Shown here: one piece after another, positions 22,300 through 34,561 of the stretch | Layout of the letters: every line of letters starts with the position of its first letter | Numbering within the stretch: the first letter of the stretch is position 1 | Assembly (NCBI GenBank): GCA_009733575.1 | Contig: ML769726.1 | Location: forward strand, 3,760-67,759 | Source of the DNA: Gymnopus androsaceus JB14 | Lineage: Eukaryota; Basidiomycota; Agaricomycetes; Agaricales; Omphalotaceae | DNA: 64,000 nucleotides | Direction of reading: 5' to 3' | The notes under the pieces: model-generated | What the model was told of the DNA's origin: nothing | Database searches by the model: none | Seen by the model: the letters and a program-made list of their open reading frames with translations, nothing else | Translations under genes and position numbers: made by a program

Positions 22300-25200
22300 C
22301 GCCCATGAGCGCTAAAGTACTAAACACATATACAAACTAGAACGCTATTGCCTATACAGCAATTACTCCTTCCATTTTTGGTCAAATCACATCCATTTTT
22401 TTGTGAATCATTATTATATTGATATGACTGCATGATCATTAAGTTAGGCACTAATTCCAATGGTGAGTATAGGCTGGATTCCACTCCAATAGTATGGATG
22501 ATGTTCAAAAAATAAAAAGCGCTTAAAAATCTTAGAGCATCTAAAATTTCCTAATGGAGATCTGCACAGTTACAAGTCTTGGTGAAAATCCCACACTAAA
22601 CCTGACGTCTAAGAACCGAGTTTCCTTATGTAAAGTAAGGACTCGGAAACCTTTTTTCTTGAAGTTTTGTGCGCTAGGGGACCAATAATATCAGATTATT
22701 GCGTTCTGATTTTCTGAGATTTTTTGAAGAAGTTCTTCGTTGTACAGATGTAAGTTTATGTGACAGCGGGATATAAGCTGGAAACCACAATCCAAAGAAT
22801 CACATGTTTTGAACGTTTACTGCTTTTCTCTTTGTTCTGGCTTTTTATGCCTCCCAATGTTAATCATGGTGGTTGTCCTCGAGGAACGAAGCAACAGCAG
22901 AAGTTACATGTGGAAATTGAGCAAGGAAATGCATTTTCGGAAATTTCAGCCATTTTTGCTGTATTTAATTTTTCTTGGTAGATTTATGTAGCATAAGGTT
23001 CTGTATTGTAGATACTCAAAAACTATACATTGACTATGTCCTGTAAAAAAAACCCAGGTCCCAGAAGCTACTTTGACTGTGTCAAAAGTTGAATTTTTCG
23101 GATCATCATCATTTTTCGGATCGGGGTTCGCATCTTTAGATGCTATATATCATTTCTGAGAGTGATATGTAGAGTATATGTGCCTAGAATCATTAATATT
23201 ACTTGGGAGTATTTGACCATGTTGTGCTAATTCTTTGGTCCCTAAAGCTACATTGAACTCATAGCATGAGTGTGTGTACTTATTCACTGGGAATAGGCTA
23301 TTGTGTTGATAAATGCATCAATAATGTGCATATATTGTACAAATATGACAGTGACAATGGCAAACTGCATGGCAGTATGATTGTAAGGGTTATACAATGC
23401 AACAGGTGATACTTAAGGTCTTATTTAACTGATAATGAGCGTTAGGAGTATATTTATATTGCACAAGTTAACAAGTTAGAACAAGTTAAAACAAGTTAAC
23501 TTCCAATTTGAAAGTTAGCACAAGTTATCGGAGTTTGGAATTTCAAGTTAGTTTGGTAAGGCCTCTTCCAATTACTTCCGATTATCAAAATAATTGCATC
23601 GACATGCACTCTGACAATGTAGAGGGCCTCTGAAAAGGAAACTTGTTCTATCTGGGCTGACTGCAAGCTCACTGTGATTGGATCCCGACCAAGTAGATGC
23701 TCCCTCCTAAGGCACATCTGCTCCTTGTAAACCCATTCATGCTCATCCTACCACACACTTAAAACCTTTTCATACAAAATATGACTGCTACTATTGATCC
23801 ATGTATACAACCCACCAATAAAGTAATCTCACTGCTTTACCTTCCCTGCTAAATGCAAAATCCTTGACTCGGTGTTATGAACTGGCACTGATTTAAACAG
23901 TGCATTAGTGCAACATTCAGCAGTGCATTTTGCAGTGAAATTCAATGCAATTCACAGTTTATTTGCAGTTCATTGAACTGGACCTTCAATCCCTAGTGGG
24001 GAATAGCACAGTCCACCTGCAAGTCACTCATTACAAATGGCAGCATGGGATTTGGACAGACCCATTGGCAAGAGCAATGCAAGTTGCACCCAGAGCACTT
24101 GACCCAGCAGTGCAAGTGGGAGGCAGATACAAGAACAGTGAAGCATCCACTGTTATGCAGCCTCAACATGAGCAGGCAACAGATAGACATTGCCTCATCT
24201 AGAAGGTGCTATGACTCCTCTGAGAGGGACCACTGGATTTGGGGAAAGATGGTGGTTATCATCAAATTCATATTTTGCTGATGGTATTGTACTAATCCGT
24301 AAAAATTTAGCAAAGCCCCGATACTTCCCTGAGCAAGTTCAGCAAGGTCTGTGCTCCATTGGTTATGGTTTCCCACTCCCTAGAGACTCCTGTATTTTTA
24401 TCCGGGTGGTATATCTGTAGAGAGGTGACCATTATAAGACATTGTCAAGATTGTAACCTGCAAATTTACCTGACACATTCTTCTCAATCGTTGCTGCAAG
24501 GTATCTATATTGCAGATTTCACCCCAAGGTGTTCGTGGCTGCCCGGGTTTACCATGAAAGCGGAGAAGGAAATAAAACAGTATGTTCGCTTCAGCCCGGT
24601 CAACACAGTGTACCTTTAAAAATTGGTATTCATCGCCCCATGATTTAAGCTCCTCTGGCCAAGAAATTGGGGTATCGTAAGAGAAGTTTGGGTCCTCAGC
24701 CGCAGCTGCACGCAGTTCTTCTCGAAACTCAACCAATCGAGGTCGTGGCTTGATTTTGGGTTTGGGCCTTGGTCTTGGGGGTGGTGGCCCTGGTTCGGGT
24801 TTATCCTTACTAGGTGAATTTCGAGTAGTTGATTTTCGCTGTGGCCGCAGTGGTTTACATCGAGAACCTCTGATGTTACTTGGACTCGGAGCCGGCCCCT
24901 TGCTACTCTGAGCAGAGGCTGGCTTACTGTTCTTACGTCTTTGAATCTGGAAATTTACGTAAATCATCTGAGCCTGAAAGGATCTCTTATTATTGATTTA
25001 TTTCGTTACCCAATTCATCAACTCACCAGGATATAAAGATTCAATGTCACTGTCTACGTCAATTGATGCAGTCCTGGTCCATTCAGCAGTCGGTTGTGAT
25101 TTTGCAAAGGGACATGTATCAGAGTCAGATTCAGACAGACCAGCAAACAGTGGAGGGTCACTAGAATATCGAGTTTTAGAGGAAAGTACAATGTCATAGG
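22300..25200. other. Stretch without a supported gene
   Basis: AT-rich sequence with no recognised domain. At 23461-23500 the word acaagtta is repeated. At 23890-24000 words such as gcagtgcatt and cagttcattgaa recur. A Pro/Lys-rich open frame on minus at 24398-24967 (residues such as PRPRPKPKIKPR, then SWPEELKSWGDEYQFLKV) could be a further exon or a separate gene next to 25209-27160, but I found no clean in-frame splice to it. Confidence 0.4.
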
Positions 25201-25208
25201 CAATTTGG

Positions 25209-27160
25209 CTACTCTGCTTCATTTTCCTCTTCCTCTTCATGGGATTGTGACTCAGGTGCCTTTTCTAGGGAATCCCTGCTTCTCTCTTTACCTCTTTGTG
25301 ATTTTCGACTTGAGTCCTGCAGGATTAAGTTAGTGTTGGGTCTCAACACACACAGTACTATTTACCAAAATTTCAGTGTTATCCAATTTAGTATCCTTCT
25401 TTGACTTCTTCGTCTAAAGTTCATTAGAGAACCAACGAAATATCAAGATGGGGAGAACTTACTTTCTTGATATTGTTCAGCTTCTTCACCATTTCTCCAC
25501 AAAAGATCCCAAACACATTCCTCAACTCATTGTACTCCGGAAACAGGGGAGTATTGTCGAGGAAGGTGGTCAAAAAAGCTGAAATACCATCAAGACCATG
25601 CGAACCCAAACGTATATTTTCGGTGACCATGTCTTTGGCCGATGTTGCACTGCCAAAATCGGCAATAAGTACACTTTTCCAGTGCAGCACCGAATTGAAT
25701 TGCAACTGATGAGAAAGTGGATCAATAGCCAAAATTTCATATCTCTGAACAGCATTGGCCATCTAAATTGGAGGTCAGTCGGGTCATCCATGAACAGCAG
25801 ACTATACTTTACACTTGCCTCTAGTTTGCTCTCCAGATTTTCGCGAAGGCGGAGAGTATCAAAGAACTGACGATACCCAGGGGGATCCCAGCGAACCCGG
25901 GGAATGGTATGTCGGAAATGATAGACCAAATGGTTCATTGGTTGACACAGAGCAAGAATGGACTCAGTCATGGTTTGATATTGTATAATATCATATTGGC
26001 TTTTATTTCCTTCTATCAGGAGTCCGAGCCGTACAAGGATTTCAATGATGGGAGTAAGTCCATTTGGTCCTAGAGACAAAGCGTATGGTCCAAAAACAGG
26101 AAGATCATTTTTGCTAGTGCTTGGGCCTGGCTGGTCTAAAATTTCCACCGCTTTGAGTAGGAAGTCCAGGGATGGGAAAAACTCATTGGGTTCACGGCTT
26201 TGGGAGATGACTAGGTCCAAGGTAGACCGTGTGGGAATACCTGATTCCAGCACCTGCAATCGTCGAGCCAATGTAGGAATTAACTGAGTCGTGAGCAACT
26301 TGTATTCACCCATAGGGCTGGTGGGCCACTAAAAAATAGCATGTTGAGATATGGATGATTGAAGGTGTGAGACTACCTACCCAAATCTCAGCTGATGTGG
26401 GCTTGGAAATATTATGTAACATCCGCTGGATACTTTTGAAAGTCTGTAGGTATTCTGGCTCTTCAACTAGCAATATACATGATTAATAACTGAAGAATGA
26501 ATGGGAGAATATGATGATGTACCTGGAAATGAGTCTGAAGGAGAGTCAAATGGCATACCAGGTACAGACATATGCGGATCATTATGGATTGGCTGTTCCA
26601 TGTCAAAATCATCATCTTGAGAAAACAGTTGAGGCTCCATGTTTACATCAGCGTTCAGGGATGGGGTATATGCTCTCAAAGGATCCTGCTAAAACAAGAG
26701 GAATATAAGACGTAAATCATATTCATCAGTGAAGTCACAAACTGTTACCTCTTTGCTGCTGTCAGATTGGATTTCCAGAGTATCTGACTCAGAGGGGAGA
26801 AGATTGGTTTCCTCAAGCCCAGCTACAGGAAGATCTGGTGTATCTTCTTTGAGTATGATGTAGACTCGTTCCGGAAACTTTTTCCCATAAGGATCATTGG
26901 TCCGTATGGGCTCCGCAGCACTGGGTAAAGCAAAGTTGTTTAGTGCCTGGAGAAGAGATAAACAGTACCACCCACAGGTCGAGTTGCTCAAACGTGACTT
27001 GATGTCCGGGGAGGAACAAAATGAGTTTGCCTTTTTTGCCATGACGGCCTGCCAATTTTATTTGACCAAGCCGCCATCCGTCAAGAAATTCAGGATGACC
27101 ACGAAGAGGGGAGGGATCTCTGTTAGCAAAACTATCCCTGACCTGGCGATCGATGCCCAT
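25209..27160 (-). CDS. Eight-exon gene of unknown function (527 aa model)
   Basis: Exons on minus at 27160-26999, 26946-26749, 26688-26523, 26466-26381, 26328-25813, 25762-25463, 25413-25366 and 25316-25209 join through GT-AG introns of 47-60 bp. The summed length (1584 bp) stays in frame from ATG to TAG. No stop or frameshift is needed, in contrast to the transposon genes. The N-terminus carries LDGWRLGQIKLAGRHGKKG; the middle (exons 5 and 6) is a largely helical, Leu-rich region; the C-terminus is Lys/Ser/Glu-rich, ending in an acidic run. I do not recognise a family. Upstream in-frame codons before the chosen ATG exist, so an extra 5' exon is possible. The 22 bp alternative first intron was rejected as too short in favour of a 52 bp one. 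Confidence 0.6.
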
Positions 27161-27239
27161 TGGGGAAATATCATCAGAGAGCTCGACTTTGACTACATGG
27201 TGTGCAGTGTGGAGCAGGCGTAACCTATCATATAAACAT

Positions 27240-28430
27240 ATGAATGTTATATATACATACCTACATTAGAATACTTCACTCACTGCGCATTATTGGGCAC
27301 GGAGTAGCAGCCGCAATCTACAGAAATGGTCTTATCAACGAGTATGAGGGAATCAGAAGACACATGATGATCTGAAAATGATTTTCGGACGGAGCAAGAT
27401 TTACAACGATTCGATGGATGCATTGACGTGTGAAAAGGATTTGGGGAGCGCTGGCAGGTTACAAGGTGTGTAACTGTAAGGGCAAGAAAAGGAGAACTGG
27501 CGAGTTACAGGGTGTGTAACTGCAAGGAAAGGAGAAGGTAAGCTAGAGCTTCTGTCTCGCGACACTCTAGAATTTCCTTGAGAAGTTCAGAAGACGCACA
27601 AATGTACCATCTACGTGATTGTGATGCATGCTTTCGACTAAAAAGGTCCAGAAAAAAATTATCACCGAGAAATTTTGGAGGCATGTTTTTTCATATCGGA
27701 AGATTGGACTGATCCTGGCATTGGCATAGAATGAGCAGGCCACGAAACATTGCTTGGAAGGACAGCCGTATTATGAAATACTGTCTGAAATACTGTCTGG
27801 ACTCTGAAGATTCAAGATTAGAAATTCTAAGCCTTCCAGACTCAGAAATCGAGCAAAGAGCCGGCGTAGTCTTTATTTCCGTGAATAACAATTATTCGGA
27901 AACAATAAAGAGATCGATTCCATGTGGTTTAAACCCAGGAATATCATGGGACCCAAGCAAACCTATGACGAGGAAGTGCCTCGTAATTGGAAAGCCTTCA
28001 ATGGAAGCTTCAAGGTAAAAATATCTACAAATTATTCTGCAAGGCTTGGTCGTCCATTCATTTTTTTCATCGATTACGTTCCAAGTTTCCAAATTGGCTG
28101 AATGGAGATTTCCGGAATTGGAAGATTCACTGATCCCTAAGCTCTTCAAACGCGAAATCAGGATTGAGGAAAAATTTGGGTTACTAAAACATCCGAAAGT
28201 AGGTTCAGAAAATATTATATGGGCCGTCCCCGCTTCGATGCGTTCCTCGACCAAATTCGGTAAGTTCAGCTTCTTTACCGATTTGTTGTGGTGAAAAATT
28301 TAAATCGACAGGCTTATTTCAGCTCTTGTGCTTTCCTTCCCTCATTATCTCAAACTTTCGAACTCCTCAAAACAGAAAATGTCAATTAATTCGACGTGAA
28401 TCTGAGCCGTCCACTCATTCGATGCGATCT
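27240..28430. other. Stretch without a supported gene
   Basis: Contains short unspliced open frames on plus (27731-28018, 28046-28294), one with LAEWRFPELED, which is loosely like LRSEWKFPDWD in the 735 bp repeat. I cannot show that these are coding. A 20 bp word (gttacaNggtgtgtaactg) is repeated near 27457 and 27505. Confidence 0.35.
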
Positions 28431-28668
28431 TAAAAGACCTTTGCAGTTTCGGGGCAGCCTTCGTCGGGATTCAGGTTGCGGCGATTTTCTTGGGCAGTAA
28501 GCATTGAAGAATGGCTCAACATCGAAAATTTCACAGATCTTTCTCTCAGTTGCAATGATGCAAACCTGGATTTACTACAACTCCTCAAACGATAAAATCC
28601 ATTTGAGAGTGCTGGTACGTCCTCGTGACACTGTTTCATTCCCTGATTTCGCTGAATATATATCCTAG

Positions 28669-30640
28669 ATTGGGACTGTAGTAGTTCTAGGCTGGACTCA
28701 TCAAGTCCTACTCTCCGCCACAGGTACAAGTCTTGACTGTTATTGTCACCTTTCCCCGAACTTTTATGTCTCCTGCAGCTTACAGATACTTAATATCTGA
28801 TTTTGATGAGCCAGAGAAATTGAAAACACTTGTATGGTTCGTATTGTCATGCATGCTATGCGCTGGAATGCAGTACATGTAACATAATAGGCCCTTATTC
28901 ACTTTTACAGGACAATCTTAGTGAGTCTACTGTTGACGCGAGGCAGTATTGGTTAATAAATGGGCAACATTTCTCGAGGCTGAAGCTCTGGTCAACGTAC
29001 GTGTTCACTATTCAAACTTGTGTGGAATGAGCGACGGTTCTTTTTAGGGGCTGAACGCCCTCTTGGTGCAATGGTTCGTTTAATTTTGGCTTGCTCATAC
29101 CAAGTTCGCTTACACACTATCAGCTTCTTAGGTTATAGGGTCTCAATGCGTACGTCGGTGAATATCTGACTGGCCAATGTTTTCTTACTTCACCGTTCCG
29201 TTAAACGCATGACCTCATCATTACAGTCAGCAAAAACAAGGTCGTCCGCGCCAACAGAATCTGGATAACTGCCCTTGTGGTACGTGTATTTCTCACGGCG
29301 TTTCTTCGAAACTATCTAATCCACCATTTTAATCCAATATTAGGGGTCTCTTGTCTTGGCAGAGTTCGGTGAGTTTCTTGTCTATGTATCCAACTCATTC
29401 GTTCGCTAATACGTTCATGATCTAGTATGTATTCTTGGTACGCTAGTCTCTGTCTATCACCGCCTCGCTACTATATCTTGAACCCCACTGTTCGAAGTGT
29501 ATACCATCATAGCGTACGTCGAATGTCTAACCCACACCAACATGCTGACTCACATTTTTTGCAAAGCCTCAAGCGTGTCAAAACATTCGAAGAACTCTCC
29601 GCCAAGCTAGAGGTTTTAAATGCTCTTTCCCTTTCTCCAATAATCTCACATTTCGATTAGGGTCTCTCCATTACTGTCAATGCCCTTGCTGCTGCTGGTG
29701 ACCTTCTTATTGCTGGCATCTTGGCAATACTTCTTCAGCGGGCCAAAACTGGACACCAAACGTGATTTTATGTAATGATATCTTCCGACCTAGTTGCTCA
29801 TTCGAAATTGTTCTAGATCTGATACCATCCTAAACAAACTTGTTAGTTAGTTCTTGTTCATTCGTTGTCATTAATTGTTTATTGGTTTTCGATTAGACTT
29901 TCTTCACTGTCAATTCCGGCACACTCACCAGGTAAAGACTCCATTCTATGTGATCAAGAATGCTTGAGCTCATGAAATTCATGGGTAGCATCTGTGCCGT
30001 GGCCTCTATGATCTCTGTGTGTCTTTGCATTCGTTTTTACCTTCCTGATGAATCATTCTGCGTGTTAGATCCTCGCGGCTCCCAACAGTTTTATCTATAT
30101 GTCGTTCTTTTTCTGCATCGGGCGATGTACGTTTATTATAATCTTTCTAATTATTGGCCAAGATTGTTGCTGATAAGTTCGTTGAGCTCCAGTGTACACC
30201 AACTCGCTCCTAGCGATGCTCAACGCCCGAAAGGGTATCAGAGATGCTGCGGAAGGTATTAACACCAGCAATGACAATGGCCCATGTCCAGCTGCCTGTG
30301 GAAAACATGGGGCTTCATTGTCGAAAGCAAGTCGCCATTAATTCTACTTCATGTGCAATTAACTGATTAAAATTATCTCAGCTTGTATTTCAACTAACGA
30401 AGAACACTGGAATCAATTCAATTGAAGCCAGCACAAACAGGAATTATATTTCTGACTTTGCTCAAGGCATGGGTGCGGATATGGTCACCCGAGAAGATGA
30501 CAAGTTTGAGGAAAAAGATTTAGTCGAGCTATCGGTCATGTCTTCCTCGGAGGTTTGTTGAAGTTTTATCTTGGGGATACTCGTCCATTGACTCTTTCTT
30601 TTTTTCTGTGCAGAACATATCCTACTGTACTGCGGTGTGA
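28669..30640 (+). CDS. DUF6534-like multi-pass membrane protein
   Basis: This family of Agaricomycete seven-helix membrane proteins has no known function. Many short exons separated by introns of about 50-65 bp can be read: one with YRYLISDFDEPEKLKTLV (28779-28836), one with KNKVVRANRIWITALV (about 29227-29280), then SLVLAEFGVCILGTLVS-type sequence, the helix ITVNALAAAGDLLIAGILAI (about 29665-29740), TFFTVNSGTLT, the helix NSFIYMSFFFCIGR joined through a gtacgt donor to LYTNSLLAMLNARK (about 30192), and a hydrophilic tail ending NISYCTAV with TGA at 30638-30640. IGRLYTNSLLAMLNAR is a hallmark of the family. An earlier exon around 28457-28500 (FGAAFVGIQVAAIFLG) may be the first helix. The 5' end and a splice near 30330 are not resolved, so decay cannot be excluded. 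Confidence 0.6.
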
Positions 30641-32070
30641 ATCAGTACCCGCTCCTTCCTTGCTTTATTCGAATTGCCAAAATCTGTGTTTGATTTGGTT
30701 GGCAATATAATGGATTGTATTTTCTGAGCTCTTCGACTTACTTCCATTGTGTTCTTGCTCTGCATGAAAATTTTACTCTCTCTCCGACTCACTCCTTACT
30801 TACTTACTCTATCATTCACAATGCCATATTGACATCGTACCACGTTCTTTACTAGTAATATCATGATCAAAATACTTGCCTTGGAGTGTGAGCAAAGTAA
30901 ATTGTCGGGCTGACTTGACCAATTGCTCAGTCGAGTTAAACTGTTCTTTTTTTCCACGCTTGCTGCCGAGACTCGGCAATGTACTAACTTGCATTTTACT
31001 AGCAAGTTAGTATGAATTAGTATTGACTCATTGTTAGCCATATTATCGACTATTATCATGCACATTGTCACTGGCACTATGTGAATAAGTACTGCGATAA
31101 GTTATGATATTGCCAACAATCCTCCAGATTCCATCTGCTCATCATCACTTTGTATGTGGGGCAACGCTATCGCGTGGCAGTTACTCGTCGCAGCAATCTG
31201 CTTGAATCTAAGAACAAAAATGGAAGTATGTATACACAGTATTTAACCACTCCTTTGAACACCAAATCTGTATACTGCTTACTGTACATCATGTACTGGA
31301 ATTTATGCTCTGTTGAGCATTTCATTTGAAAGCTGGATATCAAAAGGGGTGAACTGCTAAGTTACATGCCATTTGGTGGAGAAATGAATGTGCTATGGCA
31401 GGATCATTCTTGGGAGGTCATTACCACTCATTTGAACACCCCACTCTACATGTGGTTCTGGCATCTTTTGAGGGGTAATTTGTGCTTGAAATAATGTTTG
31501 GATAGTGTATTTATCTGAATGACACTTCACTCCAAGACTTCCATAAGACTGAAACTGATACTCAATGAGCACCATCCCTACTTATTCTCATCGAAACTGT
31601 AAAACTGGGATTTCTCTGAAAGTATTGAATACAAGTACCAACATATGGATACCTACATGGAGCTCATCCACATCTACTGACAACAAAAGTACATCATGAA
31701 CATAAATATTGGTTCTGTGATACCAGATTTTCTTTTTTGGACTCTTTCAAAATTATACCAATCTGTCTATGCTGAGAGGGCATACATGAATATATACTGG
31801 TCATATGCAATTGCGGGTCTTGACAGTCCAATGCTGTAACGGCGCTTGTTGGCGGTCCGCGCCCATTCCGTGCCCAAGGAAACGAAGACGTGGCGAACGA
31901 CAGCTACCAAACTAACTTATAGATTCAAACTCCGCTAACTTACTGTTTACTTATCAACACATAAGTTAACTTAAGTTAGATCTTTGTCCCAAGATCCATA
32001 CAAGGTCAAACATTTTATTCATTTGTCAATATCCTTGTCACCTTGCTGGTGTTATAAGGTGTATTCCTAC
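30641..32070. other. Stretch without a supported gene
   Basis: No motif, repeat or spliceable frame that I can support. Near 31900-31990 there is an acaagttaactt-type word also seen at 23461 and 33270. Confidence 0.4.
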
Positions 32071-32071
32071 A

Positions 32072-32731
32072 GGCTCTGCACTGGAACCATTGCATGCGGT
32101 ATATACACATGGTTTTTATGGCTATGATGCCATACCATCAATCGTTGGCCACCTCTCTGCAACCTCTCTGTACGGTACCGTCGGTGGTACAAAAACTGGC
32201 CATATTCATGGTAAGAAGAAGGTCACATATACGGAATTGCATATGGTGTAGGTGTGAGTGGTCAAAAATAGACATTTCTGTGCATTTTCTTGCCAAATAT
32301 TTGCTCTATAAACTATGAGCTATCTGAGCCTAAACTGTAAAAACTCACTCCCATCTCAAATTTCATCAAAAAATGCAACTCGGACTTGACTCGGACATCC
32401 TATAAGGAAGCCTGAGCCTCTATCCTCTACTCTACCTTGGCTTTGCAATGCATGGCTCAAATCATGAGCTCAAACAAAGGTATTAGTAAGTAAAGTCATT
32501 TGAACATCTTTAAGACAATACTGGCTTGCAATTGATAGTTTCAAACTCCTTAACATCATACGTACAGCACCATACACTGTATGACCGTGACATGGCCATA
32601 CTTTTATGGTCACTGTACTATCGAGCTTATTGAGCTGCTGTGTTACGGTACATATACAGCTCAACTGTCACCATATTTCACTGTAAAGTATACATCCATA
32701 CCTGTATATGGTATAGTGCAGAGCCCTAGTA
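32072..32731. mobile_element. Possible non-autonomous TIR element
   Basis: GGCTCTGCACTgga at about 32072 and the inverted AGTGCAGAGCC at about 32717-32727 could be terminal repeats. The interior is rich in catac and tatgg words that can fold back. No convincing target duplication was found. The right end abuts the truncated CATCAGC-type element that follows. Confidence 0.4.
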
Positions 32732-32737
32732 CTAACT

Positions 32738-32965
32738 ATCATAGAACTATGAACTGCTATGAATTGCTATGGGTAGCTATGAGCTACTATGGACTTCACA
32801 AATTATATTGCCTGTTCACAGATGTCATGCTCTATAGCAATCCATAGCAGTCCATAGCAACTCATAGCTCTGGATAGATGGGGACCTTGCTATGGGTGCT
32901 ATGAGTGCTATGAGTGCTGGATAGCACTATCCAGTGCTATCCAGTTCACCCAGGTTTTGCTGATG
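32738..32965. mobile_element. CATCAGC-type element, left-truncated
   Basis: The right end accaggttttgctgatg-type sequence (32950-32965) and the body (gctatgag words, ggggaccttgctatggg) match the element at 34094-34561. The left terminus is missing. It provides the empty site for the solo LTR in that element (tagatgggga at about 32875). Confidence 0.7.
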
Positions 32966-34093
32966 TCCCTGACTCTATCCGGTAATGATCTGCTTCATCA
33001 GGGCCATGTAATCTGATTAGCTAGTCACATACTTAGGTCTAGGCTGGAGCAGCAAAATTTTACCATATCACACCCTCAATACAGTGAATGGCGAATGTAA
33101 AATTTCGCTGCAGTGATCACGGTCACGAAGGTGCGGCGAACCGATCGAAATAGTATAGTATTAGCGAGCAATGGGACAGCATACAGGAGATTTGATTTAT
33201 GAAGTTAATGTTAAATAGATTAGCCAAGTAAATTGATGTTCACTAAGTAAAGTTTGTAAGTGTGGGAAAAAATAAGTTAACTTAATTGAATTGAAATAAG
33301 TTACTTTGCTCTCACTCCGTGGCGAACAAAGGATTTCTTTACTTTGTCTGCAATTTTCAGCTTTTTGCTCCCACTATGGGCCTTCAAGAGTCAAGGAATA
33401 TGTACCATTATACCAGCCATTGATTATTGTGACCGAAAGAGTGTTCAGTGGCGGAGAGTCACGATGAAATAAGCTGCAAAGAGGACGAACAGTCAGTTAA
33501 GCACGGCGCTTAATCAAAAACCGTTGAAAAAATAGGTCCTTGGATTTGACCCTTGGTACAAAAATAAATGTCGGGATATGTAATATTGGCCGCTCCTATG
33601 AAAACATTCAGATTTAATTTGTGAATTTCAAGCGGATACATGAGCTACACGGAAATCGGTATTGAAAATTGAGCATACTTGCTGTTTCAAGAGCATTAAA
33701 TACACTTTCGGAAAATCAAATCTGAACAAGTGAAACGTGTCTATTTTACATTTATTTCGAGATTCTTACAATGGGGATATCTAGCATCGTAAATATTCAA
33801 GTTTTCCTTGCCATGAATCCAAAGGATTTCAAGTCTGATTGATTTGGTAAACTGATTTGACGCTGAGGCCCGGTGTTATTCATTTGAATGGAGTTGTGTA
33901 TGATCATATATATACACAGTTGAGTGTGTTGAGCCTTGATACATTCCATATCTTTGACTTGAACACCATTTGCATCTGCCCAGTAATGTTCCAGTCTCAG
34001 AAAATGCTTCTGTTTGGATGAGTGATCATGTTCAAAGGACTGGTCAAATACTGTATTGAATATAGGTACTATTGATGAGCAAGAAGTTAAAAA
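32966..34093. other. Stretch without a supported gene
   Basis: AT-rich; contains a minus-strand open frame (33797-34120) that is not recognisable and lacks splice or motif support. Confidence 0.4.
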
Positions 34094-34561
34094 CATCGGC
34101 AAAACCTGGATAATTGCCATAGCTGTTATAGCAAGCCATAGCAGCCATAGAACTATGAGCTGCTATGAATTGCTATGGGTAGCTATGAGTTACTATGAGC
34201 TTCCCAAATTATATTGCCTGTTGACAGATGTCATGCTCTATAGCAATCCATAGTAGCCCATAGCTCTGGAAAGATTGTTGGAATATTGATCAGCATCCAG
34301 TCCGGCACTCACACTACCACTGCCCTTATTCATCTGTTTTCCGGATTCCCCTATCTTACCTACATATATAACCTGTACAATTGCTGTGGAACCCTTGCGC
34401 GTTTGCTGTAGGTTCCCTGCCTATACAGATTATTCCCTCCTTCGCTCACATCTTATGGTCTAATCCAACATAGACAGGGACCTTGCTATGGGTGCTATGA
34501 GTGCTATGAGCGCTGAATAGCACTATCCAGTGCTGTCCAGTCCACCCAGGTTTTGCTGATG
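34094..34561. mobile_element. CATCAGC-type element with nested solo LTR
   Basis: The left end CATCGGCAAAACCTGG and the right inverted end CATCAGCAAAACCTGGGTG are terminal inverted repeats. The core is made of gctatgag/gctatgaa words followed by ggaccttgctatggg. Without the LTR it is about 270 bp. No exact target duplication is left (aa against ca). Confidence 0.75.
34276..34470. mobile_element. Solo LTR (195 bp, Ty1/copia-like ends)
   Basis: It starts TGTTGGAATATTG and ends TCCAACA, giving a 7 bp terminal inverted repeat. It interrupts the CATCAGC element at a point where the sister copy near 32875 is continuous. The flanks aagat and tagac fit a mutated 5 bp duplication of tagat. TGTTGGAAT is a common start of fungal and plant copia LTRs. 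The internal retrotransposon has been lost, presumably by LTR-LTR recombination. Confidence 0.8.

Noticed and set aside
24398..24967. Independent gene for the Pro/Lys-rich frame
   Set aside because: No clean splice to a start or to the upstream gene; kept as a note in the 22.3-25.2 kb stretch.
26897..27223. 108-codon plus-strand open frame
   Set aside because: Lies opposite the first two exons of the minus-strand gene, whose spliced frame is consistent over eight exons.
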